This document shows, in pieces, positions 16,483-26,408 of a stretch of 64,000 bases of DNA. The position numbers were made by a program, and so were the translations under genes. The DNA comes from Streptomyces parvulus. Lineage in GTDB: Bacteria; Actinomycetota; Actinomycetes; Streptomycetales; Streptomycetaceae. The notes beneath the pieces are model-generated. The model made no database searches. It saw only the letters and a list, made by a program, of their open reading frames with translations, and was not told the origin of the DNA. The DNA lies in NCBI RefSeq assembly GCF_014648855.1, contig NZ_BMRX01000006.1:310001-374000 (forward strand). Reading direction: 5' to 3'. The number at the start of each line of letters is the position of its first letter. The stretch's first letter is position 1.

Positions 16483-16809
16483 ATGACCATTCAGACCACG
16501 CGACTCAGCGACCCGGCCGTCCGCGGCTTCGTCACCGCCGTCAACGCCCACGACCGCGACGCCTTCCTCGCGCTGCTCGCGCCGGACGCCACCATGGCCG
16601 ACGACGGGGCCGACCGCGACCTCGCCGAGTGGATCGACCAGGAGATCTTCTCCTCCAACGGCCACATGGAGGTCGACAACGAGTCGAACGGCGGTCGCGC
16701 CCTCATCGCCCGCTACCGCAACGACACCTGGGGCGAGATGCGCACGCGCTGGGACTTCACCGTAGACGAGCAGGGCCGCATCGCACGCTTCGAGACCGGG
16801 CAGGCCTAG
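16483..16809 (+). CDS. NTF2-like / SnoaL-like domain protein
   Basis: A 108-residue alpha+beta cone-fold protein. It has AVRGFVTAVNAHDRDAFLALLAPDATMADDG at the N-terminus and a strand-rich end with RTRWDFTVDEQGRIARFETGQA. Family members bind or convert small ligands, but no catalytic set can be named here. There is no Shine-Dalgarno before ATG 16483, so the transcript may be leaderless. It is divergent from the DoxX gene. Confidence 0.8.
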   Translation: MTIQTTRLSDPAVRGFVTAVNAHDRDAFLALLAPDATMADDGADRDLAEWIDQEIFSSNGHMEVDNESNGGRALIARYRNDTWGEMRTRWDFTVDEQGRIARFETGQA

Positions 16810-16868
16810 GCCTCCGCGTCCAGCCGTCGGGCGGTGTGTACGCGGCAGCCGTCCGCCCACCGGTGCGT

Positions 16869-16890
16869 ATCCCGCGGTCCCACGCGGGAT
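16869..16890. terminator. 8-bp perfect hairpin after the NTF2-like gene
   Basis: ATCCCGCG / CGCGGGAT with a 6-nt loop, 60 nt past the stop at 16809. The remaining sequence to 17084 holds AT-richer patches (around 17030-17060) but no gene I can support. Confidence 0.6.
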
Positions 16891-17084
16891 CCACCCCCAG
16901 CCCGGTGCTGCGGACGGCTGTCGCCTCCCCCCTCGATGTGGCTTGCGGGCCGGTTCTGAAGGCCAACACTCCAACTGTGAAGCTCTGGTGAAGGAGAGTT
17001 GAGCATAAGCCCGCCACGGGCCGCAATACTGCGGACTTTGATATTCCGATTGTGTGAATCGCGGCGGCGGCCCCCGCCTTCCGG

Positions 17085-17873
17085 TCAGCCGCGCCCCACG
17101 TACGGCATCGCCGACGCCATGACCGTCGCGAACTGCACGTTCGCCTCCAGCGGCAGCTCGGCCATGTGCCGCACCGTGCGCGCCACGTCGGCCACGTCCA
17201 TCACGGGCTCGGGTGCCGTCTCCCCGTTGGCCTGGAGCGCGCCGGTCTGCATCCCGGCCGTCATGTCGGTCGCCGCGTTGCCGATGTCGATCTGGCCGAC
17301 CGCGATGCCGTAGGGACGGCCGTCCAGCGACAGCGACTTGGTCAGGCCCGTCAGCGCGTGCTTGGTCGCCGTGTACGCCACCGAGTGCGGGCGCGGCGTG
17401 TGCGCCGAGATCGAGCCGTTGTTGATGATCCGGCCGCCCCGCGGGTCCTGCTCCCTCATCTGCCGGTACGCCGCCTGCGCGCACAGGAACGCACCGTTCA
17501 GGTTGGTGTCCACCACGTGCCGCCAGGCCTCGTAGGGCAGGTCCTCCACCGGCACGCCGCCCGGGCCGAAGGTCCCGGCGTTGTTGAACAGCAGGTCCAC
17601 CCGCCCGAAGCGGTCGCGCACGGCCGCGAACAGGGTCGCCACGTCCTCCGGGCGGGAGACGTCGGTGCGCACGGACAGCACCGCGCCGCCCGCCGGGGCC
17701 AGCGCCGCCGTCTCCGCCAGGGTCTCGGGCCGGCGGCCGGCCAGGGCCACCGCCCAGCCCGCGGTGAGCAGTTCCACGGCGACCGCCCGGCCGATGCCGG
17801 AACCGGCACCCGTGACGACGGCGATCTGCTGCGCTCCGACGGTTTCCTCGTCGGTGGTTTTCACGGAGTTCAT
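17085..17873 (-). CDS. Short-chain dehydrogenase/reductase
   Basis: Classical SDR of 262 residues. Rossmann motif [10 protein letters not shown] near residue 20, LFNNAG near 95, catalytic Ser in [13 protein letters not shown], and YTATK near 170. It oxidises or reduces an alcohol/ketone with NAD(P); the substrate is unknown. ATG 17873 has no ribosome site but TACGCT ends 8 nt upstream, again suggesting a leaderless mRNA. A later in-frame GTG at codon 4 is possible. It is divergent from the phoD-like gene. Confidence 0.88.
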   Translation of the reverse strand: MNSVKTTDEETVGAQQIAVVTGAGSGIGRAVAVELLTAGWAVALAGRRPETLAETAALAPAGGAVLSVRTDVSRPEDVATLFAAVRDRFGRVDLLFNNAGTFGPGGVPVEDLPYEAWRHVVDTNLNGAFLCAQAAYRQMREQDPRGGRIINNGSISAHTPRPHSVAYTATKHALTGLTKSLSLDGRPYGIAVGQIDIGNAATDMTAGMQTGALQANGETAPEPVMDVADVARTVRHMAELPLEANVQFATVMASAMPYVGRG

Positions 17874-18005
17874 GAGTCGGCAGCGTACGGGTCGCGGATC
17901 GTGCCGAACTCACCCTCCCGACATGGGCTCGCCATGTCCGCGCCAAGCGAGTGTCGTTCCCGGACCGTCGAATGCCCCTTGCAGCCACCGTAAGGGGAGA
18001 ATCGG

Positions 18006-19658
18006 ATGACACCCGCGAAACAGCCCGCCCAGTCCCAGTCGTCGCACGCGCCCGAACTCCGCGCCGCCGCCCGCCACCTGGGCCGCCGCCGCTTCCTGAC
18101 CGTCACCGGAGCCGCCGCCGCGCTCGCCTTCTCCGTGAACCTGCCGACCGCCGGCGCCGCGAGCGCCGCCGAACTGGACGCCGCGCGGATCACCGACGAC
18201 CCCTTCACCCTCGGCGTCGCCTCCGGCGACCCGCAGTCCGACTCCGTCCTGCTGTGGACCCGCCTGGCCCCCGCGCCGTACCAGGCCGACAGCGGACTGC
18301 CCCCGCAACGCGTCGAGGTGGGCTGGGAACTGGCCCTGGACGAACGGTTCCGCCGCGTCGTCAGAAGGGGCACCGCCACCGCCCACCCCGAGTTCCACCA
18401 CACCGTCCACGTCGAGGCCGGCCCGCTCCCGCCCGGCCAGGTCTACTTCTACCGCTTCCGCGCCGGCAGCTGGATCAGCCCCGTGGGCCGCACCCGCACC
18501 GCGCCGTCCCCGTACAGCCGGGTCTCCGACCTCACCTTCGGCCTCGTCTCCTGCCAGAAGTACGACGAGGGGTACTACACCGCGTACAAGCACCTGGCCC
18601 AGGAGGACGTGGACGTCGTCTTCCACCTCGGCGACTACCTCTACGAGTACGCCGTGAACGCCACCGGCGGCTCCCGCGCCTACCCGGCCGGCACCCTGCC
18701 CGGCCTCTTCAACCGCGAGACGGTGACCCTGGAGGACTACCGGCTGCGGTACGCCCTCTACAAGTCGGACCCCGACCTGCGGGCCGCGCACGCCGCCCAC
18801 CCCTTCGTCGTCACCTGGGACGACCACGAGACCGAGAACAACTACGCCGACGACACCCCGGAGAACAGCGTCCCGCCGGAGGAGTTCCTGATCCGCCGGG
18901 CCGCCGCCTACCGCGCCTACTGGGAGAACATGCCGCTGCGCCGCCCGCAGCTCCCCGACGGCCCGGACCTGAAGCTCTACCGCCGCCTGCACTGGGGCCG
19001 GCTCGCCCAGTTCGACGTGCTCGACACCCGGCAGTACCGCTCCAACCAGGCCTACGGCGACGGCTGGCAGTACTCGGGACCCGAGTCCGAGGACCCCTCG
19101 CGCACCCTGACCGGCGACGCCCAGGAACGCTGGCTCGTCAACGGCTGGCACCGGTCGAACGCCCTGTGGAACGTGGTGCCCCAGCAGGTCACCTTCGCCC
19201 GCCGGTACAACTCCACCACGCTCCCCTCCCAGGTCTCCATGGACTCCTGGGACGGCTACCCGGCCTCCCGCGACCGGGTGCTGGCCGGCGCGCAGGCCGC
19301 CGGGATCGAGAACCTGATGGTGCTCACCGGCGACGTGCACGTCTCCTACGGCTTCGACATCAAGCGCGACTTCGACGACCCCCGCTCGCGCACCCTCGGC
19401 ACCGAGATCGTCACCACCTCCGTCACCAGCGGCCGCGACGGCTCGGAGAAGCCGTCCAACTGGGACACCCTCATGGCCGCGAACCCGCACCTGAAGTTCT
19501 TCAACGGACGGCGCGGCTACGCGAAGGTGTCGCTCGGCCGGGACCTGGCCCGCGCCGACTTCAAGACGGTCTCCCACGTCACCACGCAGGGCGCGCCGCT
19601 GACGACCGCCGGGTCCTTCGTCACGGAGGTGGGGGAGCAGGGGCTCAAGCCGGCGTGA
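18006..19658 (+). CDS. phoD: PhoD-like alkaline phosphatase, Tat-exported
   Basis: Secreted Ca/Fe-dependent phosphodiesterase/alkaline phosphatase, 550 residues. It has a twin-arginine signal with RRRFLTVTGAAAALAFS near residues 28-44, then the PhoD N-terminal domain, and the metallophosphatase domain with GDYLYEY, WDDHETENNYAD and TGDVHVSYG metal-ligand motifs. ATG 18006 follows AAGGGGAG. In Streptomyces such genes are usually under PhoP. I looked for 11-nt GTTCACC repeats upstream and found only weak matches near 17909 and 17928. Its 3' end overlaps the convergent oxidoreductase by 14 nt. Confidence 0.92.
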   Translation: MTPAKQPAQSQSSHAPELRAAARHLGRRRFLTVTGAAAALAFSVNLPTAGAASAAELDAARITDDPFTLGVASGDPQSDSVLLWTRLAPAPYQADSGLPPQRVEVGWELALDERFRRVVRRGTATAHPEFHHTVHVEAGPLPPGQVYFYRFRAGSWISPVGRTRTAPSPYSRVSDLTFGLVSCQKYDEGYYTAYKHLAQEDVDVVFHLGDYLYEYAVNATGGSRAYPAGTLPGLFNRETVTLEDYRLRYALYKSDPDLRAAHAAHPFVVTWDDHETENNYADDTPENSVPPEEFLIRRAAAYRAYWENMPLRRPQLPDGPDLKLYRRLHWGRLAQFDVLDTRQYRSNQAYGDGWQYSGPESEDPSRTLTGDAQERWLVNGWHRSNALWNVVPQQVTFARRYNSTTLPSQVSMDSWDGYPASRDRVLAGAQAAGIENLMVLTGDVHVSYGFDIKRDFDDPRSRTLGTEIVTTSVTSGRDGSEKPSNWDTLMAANPHLKFFNGRRGYAKVSLGRDLARADFKTVSHVTTQGAPLTTAGSFVTEVGEQGLKPA

Positions 19659-20670
19659 CCGCACGCTCCTCGCCGGGATAGCGGACGCCGACGCGCGCAC
19701 GGATCGCGTCGAGCGTCCGCATCACGGCCAGCGTGCCGTCGAGCGGCACCAGCGGCGACTCCGCCTCCCCGGCCCGCAGCGCCCGCATCACCTCCCGGGC
19801 CTCGTGCCGCAGGCTCTCCCGAGGGCCGTCGGCCGGGTCGGCGCGGAACTCCTCCGGCTCCCGGCCGTCCCGGTGCAGCACGAAGTGGTCCGGGAAGAAG
19901 AAGCCGTACGGCACGTCGATACGGCCCAACGAGCCTGTCACCGAGGCGGAGTTGGGCGTGCCGCCGGTGATGGAGCAGTGCACCGACGCGAGCGCGCCGC
20001 TCCCGTGGGAGAGCAGGGCACCCGTCTGCAGGTCGACGCCCTCGTCCGAGAGCACCGCTCGCGCGGCCACGTCCGACGGCTCACCGAGCAGCAGCTGCGC
20101 GAACGACACCGGGTACACGCCCAGGTCGAGCAGCGCGCCGCCGCCCTGCGCCGGGTCCCGCAGGCGGTGGGCCGGAGGGAACGGCCCCGCCAGCCCGAAG
20201 TCCGCCTGCACGGTGCGGACCTCGCCGATCGCACCGTCGTCCACCAGCGCCTTCAGCCGCCGCACCAGCGGGTTGCAGTACATCCACATGGCTTCCATCA
20301 GGAAGACGCCGTGCCGCCGGGCGAGGCCGGCCAGTTCCTCCGCCTCGCGCGCGTTCAGCGTGAACGGCTTCTCGCAGAGCACGTTCCGGCCGGCCTCCAG
20401 GCACAGGCCGGCGGCCGCGCGGTGCGACGAGTGCGGGGTGGCGACGTACACCACGTCGACGTCCTCGTCACGGGCCAGCGACTCCCAGTCGCCGTAGGCC
20501 CTCGGTATCCCGAACCGCTCCGCGAACGCGCGCGCCGACGCCTCGGTCCGCGAGGCCACCGCCACGACCTCCGCGTCCGGCAGATCGACCAGATCCGCCG
20601 TGAACCTCGCCGCCATCCCGCCGGTCGCCAGAATCCCCCAGCGCACCTTCTGCCCGGTCACCGCTGACAC
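19645..20670 (-). CDS. Gfo/Idh/MocA family oxidoreductase
   Basis: NAD(P)-dependent dehydrogenase of 341 residues acting on a sugar, inositol or related cyclic compound. The N-terminal Rossmann domain starts VRWGILATGGMAARF. The family Lys motif is CEKPFTLN near residue 95, and a C-terminal GFO_IDH_MocA beta domain follows with LLDLGVYPV. The start is GTG 20670 (or 20661), with GGGTGGGGCAGG just upstream. Substrate cannot be inferred from the neighbours. Confidence 0.88.
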   Translation of the reverse strand: MSAVTGQKVRWGILATGGMAARFTADLVDLPDAEVVAVASRTEASARAFAERFGIPRAYGDWESLARDEDVDVVYVATPHSSHRAAAGLCLEAGRNVLCEKPFTLNAREAEELAGLARRHGVFLMEAMWMYCNPLVRRLKALVDDGAIGEVRTVQADFGLAGPFPPAHRLRDPAQGGGALLDLGVYPVSFAQLLLGEPSDVAARAVLSDEGVDLQTGALLSHGSGALASVHCSITGGTPNSASVTGSLGRIDVPYGFFFPDHFVLHRDGREPEEFRADPADGPRESLRHEAREVMRALRAGEAESPLVPLDGTLAVMRTLDAIRARVGVRYPGEERAVTPA

Positions 20671-20690
20671 CCTGCCCCACCCTCGCTCAG

Positions 20691-20712
20691 GTTCGTTCGA
20701 GTCTGTTCGTTC
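20691..20712. promoter_or_regulatory. Direct repeat GTTCGTTC in divergent promoter region
   Basis: GTTCGTTC occurs at 20691-20698 and again at 20705-20712, 14 bp apart, between the oxidoreductase and MFS starts. It is a possible regulator site shared by both genes. Confidence 0.4.
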
Positions 20713-20767
20713 CAGTGCGTACGAGCTGAGAGCATAGGTGGCGGATCTGTAGAAGAGGGAGGGGCAC

Positions 20768-22071
20768 ATGCCCGAGCGCGGGCCGTCCATATCGTACGAA
20801 CCGACCGACATCACGAGCCCGGGACCGGGCCCGGCCGACCCCGCGCGACGGGCCGCCCGTCGCACCGGACTGCTCGTCACACTCATCCTCGGCAGCCTGA
20901 CCGCGACCCCGCCGCTGGCGATGGACATGTACCTCCCCTCGCTCCCGGAGGTCACCCGGTCCCTGCACGCGCCCGCCGCGACCGTCCAGCTCACGCTCAC
21001 CGCGTGCCTGGCCGGCATGGCCCTCGGCCAGCTCCTCGTCGGGCCGATGAGCGACAAATGGGGCCGCCGGCGCCCGCTGCTCGCCGGGCTCGCGGTCTAC
21101 GTCGTCGCCACCGCCCTGTGCGCCGTCGCGCTCACCGTCGAACTCCTCGTCGCCTTCCGGCTGATCCAGGGGCTCGCGGGCGCCGCCGGGATCGTGATCG
21201 CCCGGGCCGTGGTCCGCGACCTGTACGACGGTGTGGCCATGGCCCGCTTCTTCTCCACCCTGATGCTGATCTCCGGCGTCGCGCCGATCGTGGCGCCGCT
21301 CATCGGCGGGCAGATCCTGCGGGTGACGGACTGGCGGGGCGTCTTCGTCGTCCTCGTCGTGGTCGGGGCGGTGCTCGGCGTCGTGGTCTGGGCCAAGCTC
21401 CCCGAGACGCTGCCCGAGGCCGAGCGGCACGCGGGCGGGGCCCGCGACACCCTCCGCGCGATGCGCGGGCTGCTCGCCGACCGCGCCTTCACCGGCTACA
21501 TGCTCGCCGGCAGCTTCGCCTTCGCGTCGCTGTTCGCGTACGTCGCCGCGTCGCCGTTCGTCATCCAGGAGATCTACGGCGCCTCCGCGCAGACCTTCAG
21601 CCTGCTCTTCGGGCTCAACTCCATCGGCCTGGTCGTCGTCGGCCAGATCAACGGCAAGATCCTGGTCGGGCGGGTCCGGCTGGACCGGGTGCTGGGCGTC
21701 GGCCTCGTGATCGTGATCGCCGCCGCGACCGCGCTGCTGCTGATGTCGCTGGGCGTCTTCGGCGAGGTCGGGCTGGTGCCGGTCGCCGCCGCGCTGTTCG
21801 TCCTCATGTCCGCGATGGGCATCAGCCTGCCGAACACCCAGGCGCTCGCGCTGATGCGGGTCAAGAAGTCCGCGGGGTCCGCGTCGGCGCTGCTCGGCAC
21901 CTCCTCCTTCCTCGTCGGCGCGGTGGCCTCGCCGCTGGTCGGGATCGCCGGGGAGGGCACCGCCGTGCCCATGGCCGTCGTCCAGCTGACGGCGGCGGTG
22001 GTGGCGCTCGGCCTCCTCGTCGGCATGTGCCGTCCCCGGGCGGGGCGCGCGAGAGGGCGGGGAGTGGAGAA

Positions 22072-22075
<4 letters not shown>
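20768..22075 (+). CDS. Bcr/CflA-family MFS multidrug efflux transporter
   Basis: Proton-coupled exporter with 12 predicted helices, 435 residues. After a hydrophilic 30-residue N-terminus it has PPLAMDMYLPSLPEV (the drug-transporter Bcr/CflA signature), the loop 2-3 motif GPMSDKWGRRRPLL and RLIQGLAGAAGIVIARAVVRD. ATG 20768 follows GAGGGGCAC. Its stop overlaps the next gene (CTGA, 22072-22075), so the two are coupled. Confidence 0.9.
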
Positions 22076-23202
<1,127 letters not shown>

Positions 23203-23579
23203 CGGCGTCTTCGGGGGGCGATGCCTGCGGCGGCCTGTGGCTGGTTCGGTGGGGGTGCGCGTGGCGCGGTGCGTGGTGTTTCGGGTCGGGGGTGCGCCGG
23301 GGGGTGTCCGTCCTCGGAACGGCGCGGAATCGGTCGGCCACAGAAGTGAACTGTGTTGACGCGCCAACCGCTGCGGGCGGACACCCCCCGGCACACCCCC
23401 TTCTCGCCGTACGCGGCTCTCCCACTCAGCTGCGGGCAGTCGTGCCGCTGGGGCGGCACGGGTGGGCGCAGCGGCACCCCGCTACGCCGGGCTGCGTCAC
23501 CCACCCCCGGCCCGCACCCACGCCGGGTGACCAGGGAGCGCCGGCCGTGAGACCCGTCACCGCCCCCTAGAATCGTCGG
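23203..23579. other. Gene-free stretch with long inverted repeat
   Basis: About 375 nt with no supportable gene. A 23-bp inverted repeat with one mismatch has arms at 23288-23310 and 23378-23400, separated by 67 nt. An imperfect hairpin lies around 23460-23505 (GGGTG..GCGCAGC / GCTGCG..CACCC). The right end carries TAGAAT (23568-23573), 6 nt before the next GTG start. Confidence 0.6.
23288..23400. repeat. 23-bp inverted repeat pair with 67-bp centre
   Basis: Arms contain the perfect core GCCGGGGGGTGTCCG (23296-23310) and its reverse complement (23378-23392), and extend outward to 23288 and 23400 with a single mismatch. The centre contains GAACTGTGTTGACG. There are no flanking target duplications that I can see. 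Confidence 0.7.
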
Positions 23580-24584
23580 GTGAACGACCCCGCCGACCTC
23601 CTGCGTGCCGCCCTCGCCGACCTCGTCGACGGGCTGCCGCCGCGGCAGGCCGCGCAGGCGGTGGAGCGGCTGATCGGGACGTACCGGGGCGACACCCCGA
23701 CCGACGCCCCCATCCTCCGCGACCGCGCCGACGTCGTCGCCTACGCCGCCTACCGCATGCCGGCCACCTTCGCCGCCGTACGCTCCGCGCTCGCCGCGTT
23801 CGCGGACGCCGTGCCGGGGTGGACGCCCGGCAGCCACGTGGACGTGGGCGGCGGGACCGGTGCCGCGACCTGGGCCGTCAGCGACACCTGGGGCGGCAGC
23901 CGGCCGGTGACCGTGCTGGACTGGGCGGAGCCCGCCCTCGCCCTCGGGCGGGAGATCGCCGCCGCCCACCCCGGACTGCGCGACGCCCGCTGGCAGCGCT
24001 CGCGGATCGGCGCGGCGCTCACCGTCGACAAGGCCGACCTCGTCACCGTCTCCTATGTGCTCAACGAGCTGACGCCGGCCGACCGCACCGCCCTCGTCGA
24101 CGCCGCCGCCGGAGCCGCGGAGGCCGTTGTGATCGTGGAGGCCGGCACCCCGGCCGGGTACGCCCGTGTCATCGAGGCCCGCGACCGGCTCGTCGCCGCC
24201 GGGTTCCGCGTCGCCGCGCCCTGCCCGCACAGCGCCGCCTGCCCCATCGTGCCCGGCACGGACTGGTGCCACTTCGCGGCGCGGGTCAGCCGCTCCTCGC
24301 TGCACCGGCAGGTCAAGAGCGGCTCCCTCGCCTACGAGGACGAGAAGTTCAGCTACGTCGCCGCCACCCGGCTGCCCGCCGGCCCCGCCCCCTCCCGCGT
24401 GGTCCGGCGACCGCAGATCCGCAAGGGCCAGGTCCTGCTCGACCTGTGCGAGCCGGACGAGCGGCTGGAGCGGCGGACGGTCACCAAGCGTCACGGGGAC
24501 CTGTACAAGGCGGCGCGGGACGCGGCCTGGGGGGACGCCTGGCCGCCGGCGGACGGCGACCGGGTCGACGAACGGGGTCGTTGA
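23580..24584 (+). CDS. Rsm22-like small ribosomal subunit methyltransferase family protein
   Basis: SAM-dependent methyltransferase-fold protein of 334 residues, related to mitochondrial Rsm22. The glycine-rich SAM motif HVDVGGGTGAATWA is near residue 82. It also has YVLNEL and a Cys cluster (CPHSAACPIVPGTDWCHF, near residues 220-237) expected to bind an Fe-S cluster or zinc. GTG 23580 is preceded by TAGAAT at 6 nt, so the mRNA is probably leaderless. Its rRNA target is not established in bacteria. Confidence 0.87.
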   Translation: MNDPADLLRAALADLVDGLPPRQAAQAVERLIGTYRGDTPTDAPILRDRADVVAYAAYRMPATFAAVRSALAAFADAVPGWTPGSHVDVGGGTGAATWAVSDTWGGSRPVTVLDWAEPALALGREIAAAHPGLRDARWQRSRIGAALTVDKADLVTVSYVLNELTPADRTALVDAAAGAAEAVVIVEAGTPAGYARVIEARDRLVAAGFRVAAPCPHSAACPIVPGTDWCHFAARVSRSSLHRQVKSGSLAYEDEKFSYVAATRLPAGPAPSRVVRRPQIRKGQVLLDLCEPDERLERRTVTKRHGDLYKAARDAAWGDAWPPADGDRVDERGR

Positions 24585-24599
24585 CCCGGCCCACCCGTT

Positions 24600-24797
24600 T
24601 CACGACGTCCCGTCGTCCGTCCCCTGGCGGGTCTGCCGTCGTTCCTGCAGCTTGCGCAGCAGTTCGCGCTTCTGCTCCTGCGGGCTCGGGGCGCCGCCCG
24701 TCCTGCCGCGACGGTCGCCGCCGCGCAGCGCGTCGCGGCCCAGCTTCCGCCGCGTGCCGCCGACGCCCAGCATGTTTCCTGCTCCACCTCGGGCCAT
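24600..24797 (-). CDS. Small basic protein, DUF6243-like, 65 aa
   Basis: Short basic protein containing NMLGVGGTRRKLGRDALRGG and a helical Gln/Lys/Arg tail (QEQKRELLRKLQERRQTRQG). This pattern matches, from memory, the Streptomyces DUF6243 family, whose function is unknown. ATG 24797 has an excellent ribosome site, GGAGGAGG. It is divergent from the TetR gene, and the first operator copy lies 27 nt upstream of its start, so TetR control of this gene is plausible. Confidence 0.75.
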   Translation of the reverse strand: MARGGAGNMLGVGGTRRKLGRDALRGGDRRGRTGGAPSPQEQKRELLRKLQERRQTRQGTDDGTS

Positions 24798-24823
24798 GGC
24801 TGCCTCCTCCTCGCCTAGTAAAA

Positions 24824-24880
24824 CGAGACGGTTCGTCTCGCTCGGTGCTTCTCCACTGTCAGGCGAGACGCAACGTCTTG
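24824..24880. promoter_or_regulatory. Duplicated TetR operator
   Basis: Two copies of the same inverted repeat: CGAGACGGTTCGTCTCG (24824-24840, perfect) and CGAGACGCAACGTCTTG (24864-24880, one mismatch), centre-to-centre 40 bp. They sit in the divergent region between the small gene at 24797 and the TetR gene at 24902. The second abuts the promoter that ends in TGATAAG (24887-24893). Confidence 0.8.
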
Positions 24881-24901
24881 TCAACCTGATAAGTTCGAGC
24901 C

Positions 24902-25549
24902 ATGGCCGCTCAGAAATCCGTACACGCCCCCGACAAGCCCCAGCCCGACGCCGCCCGGCGCAGCCAGCGCTCCCGCCAGGCCATCTACGACGCCGCCCTC
25001 GCGCTCGTCGGCGAGGTCGGCTACCCCAAGACCACCATCGAGGGCATCGCCGCCCGCGCCGGCGTCGGCAAGCAGACCATCTACCGCTGGTGGTCCTCCA
25101 AGGCCGACGTCCTGCTGGAGGCCTTCCTCGACCTGGGCGACCGGGCCGCCCGTGACCCCGGCGCCGACCCCGGTGCGGCGTACGCCATCCCGGACACCGG
25201 CGATCTGGCCGCCGACCTCAAGGCCGTACTGCGCACGACCGTCGACGAGCTGCGCGACCCCGCCTTCGAGGTGCCCTCGCGTGCCCTGGCGGCCGAAGGG
25301 CTCGTCGACGAGAAGCTCGGGCGGCGGTTCGTCGCCAAGCTCCTGGAGCCCTCGCTCCAGCTCTACGTCGACCGGCTGCGCGCCGCCCAGGATGCCGGCC
25401 AGGTGCGGCCGGAGATCGACCCGCGGATCGCACTGGAGCTGTTCGTCTCCCCGCTCGCCCAGCGCTGGCTCCAGCACACCGCGCCGATCTCCTACGAGTA
25501 CACCGACACCCTCGTCGACTACGCGCTGTACGGGCTTGCCCCCCGCTGA
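24902..25549 (+). CDS. TetR family transcriptional regulator
   Basis: 215 residues. The helix-turn-helix domain near 25-70 reads IYDAALALVGEVGYPKTTIEGIAARAGVGKQTIYRWW. A C-terminal helical ligand-binding domain follows. ATG 24902 has no Shine-Dalgarno and follows a TGATAAG -10-like element by 8 nt, suggesting a leaderless transcript. The paired operators upstream imply autorepression and control of the divergent small gene. The ligand is unknown. Confidence 0.92.
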   Translation: MAAQKSVHAPDKPQPDAARRSQRSRQAIYDAALALVGEVGYPKTTIEGIAARAGVGKQTIYRWWSSKADVLLEAFLDLGDRAARDPGADPGAAYAIPDTGDLAADLKAVLRTTVDELRDPAFEVPSRALAAEGLVDEKLGRRFVAKLLEPSLQLYVDRLRAAQDAGQVRPEIDPRIALELFVSPLAQRWLQHTAPISYEYTDTLVDYALYGLAPR

Positions 25550-25668
25550 CCGAAAAAGGCCCCCCGTGCGAGCCTGACCAGGGGAGTTTGTCCCTTCCCG
25601 ACCCCGAAGCGCGGAATGGTGCGACGATAGGGCATGCTGGTGCGCACGACGGCGAGGCAAGGGGTTTG

Positions 25669-26400
25669 ATGAGCGCGGAGTTCGGCGGTCGGAGCGGTCT
25701 GCAGGGCAAACTCTCCTCGTGGCTGCGCGGACGCCGGCCCAAGGAGGACGCCGGTGACGGCGGCCGGGAGGACCTGCTGCTCGCCGCCGCCGGCGCGGGA
25801 CTGCCCCTGGCGCCCGCCGCCCACCCCGCCGGATACCGCTGCTCCTGCGACCGCGTCGGCTGTCCCACCCCGGCGCGGCACCCGGTGTCCTTCGCCTGGC
25901 AGACGCAGTCCACCACCGACCGGTCGCAGATCGAGCGCTGGGCGCGGCACCAGCCCGAGGCCAACTTCATCACCGCGACCGGCATGGTCCACGACGTCCT
26001 CGACGTCCCCCTGGAGGCCGGGCGCGAGGCCGTCCGGCGGCTGCTGGAGGCCGGCATCGAGGTGGGCCCGGCCGCCGAGAGCGACGACGGCCGCATGCTG
26101 CTGTTCACCCTCACCCGCGGCACCCCCGAGGACGAGGACGAGTGGTGGCCCTGCGAGCTGGACTGCCACCCCGAGACCATGGACGAGCACCCCGGCCTGC
26201 GCTGGCACTGCCGCGGCTCCTACGTGCTCGTGCCGCCCGCCCGGCTGCCCGGCGAGGACCGCACCGTGCACTGGGTGCGCGGCCCCGAGCATCCGCTGCC
26301 GGACCCGCTCACCCTGCTGGAGACCCTCACCGACGCCTGCGCCCGGCACGCCGGCGAGGAGAGCGACCACGCGGGCACGGCCTGGCCCCTGCGCCGCTGA
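25669..26400 (+). CDS. Bifunctional primase/polymerase (PrimPol-like) domain protein
   Basis: 243 residues with only the N-terminal prim-pol domain. The conserved stretch AAAGAGLPLAPAAHPAGYRCSC, the Cys-rich RVGCPTPARHP that binds zinc in relatives, and WARHQPEANFITATG are visible. There is no helicase or DnaB-like partner domain. Chromosomal copies like this are common in Streptomyces and probably not replicative. ATG 25669 follows AAGGGG. It is convergent with the lipoprotein gene, 8 nt apart. Confidence 0.82.
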   Translation: MSAEFGGRSGLQGKLSSWLRGRRPKEDAGDGGREDLLLAAAGAGLPLAPAAHPAGYRCSCDRVGCPTPARHPVSFAWQTQSTTDRSQIERWARHQPEANFITATGMVHDVLDVPLEAGREAVRRLLEAGIEVGPAAESDDGRMLLFTLTRGTPEDEDEWWPCELDCHPETMDEHPGLRWHCRGSYVLVPPARLPGEDRTVHWVRGPEHPLPDPLTLLETLTDACARHAGEESDHAGTAWPLRR

Positions 26401-26408
26401 GCGCCGGG

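Noticed and set aside
17905..17940. PHO box upstream of phoD
   Set aside because: CTCACC and CTCGCC occur 19 bp apart, not in the 11-nt phase expected for PhoP sites, and lack GTTCACC.
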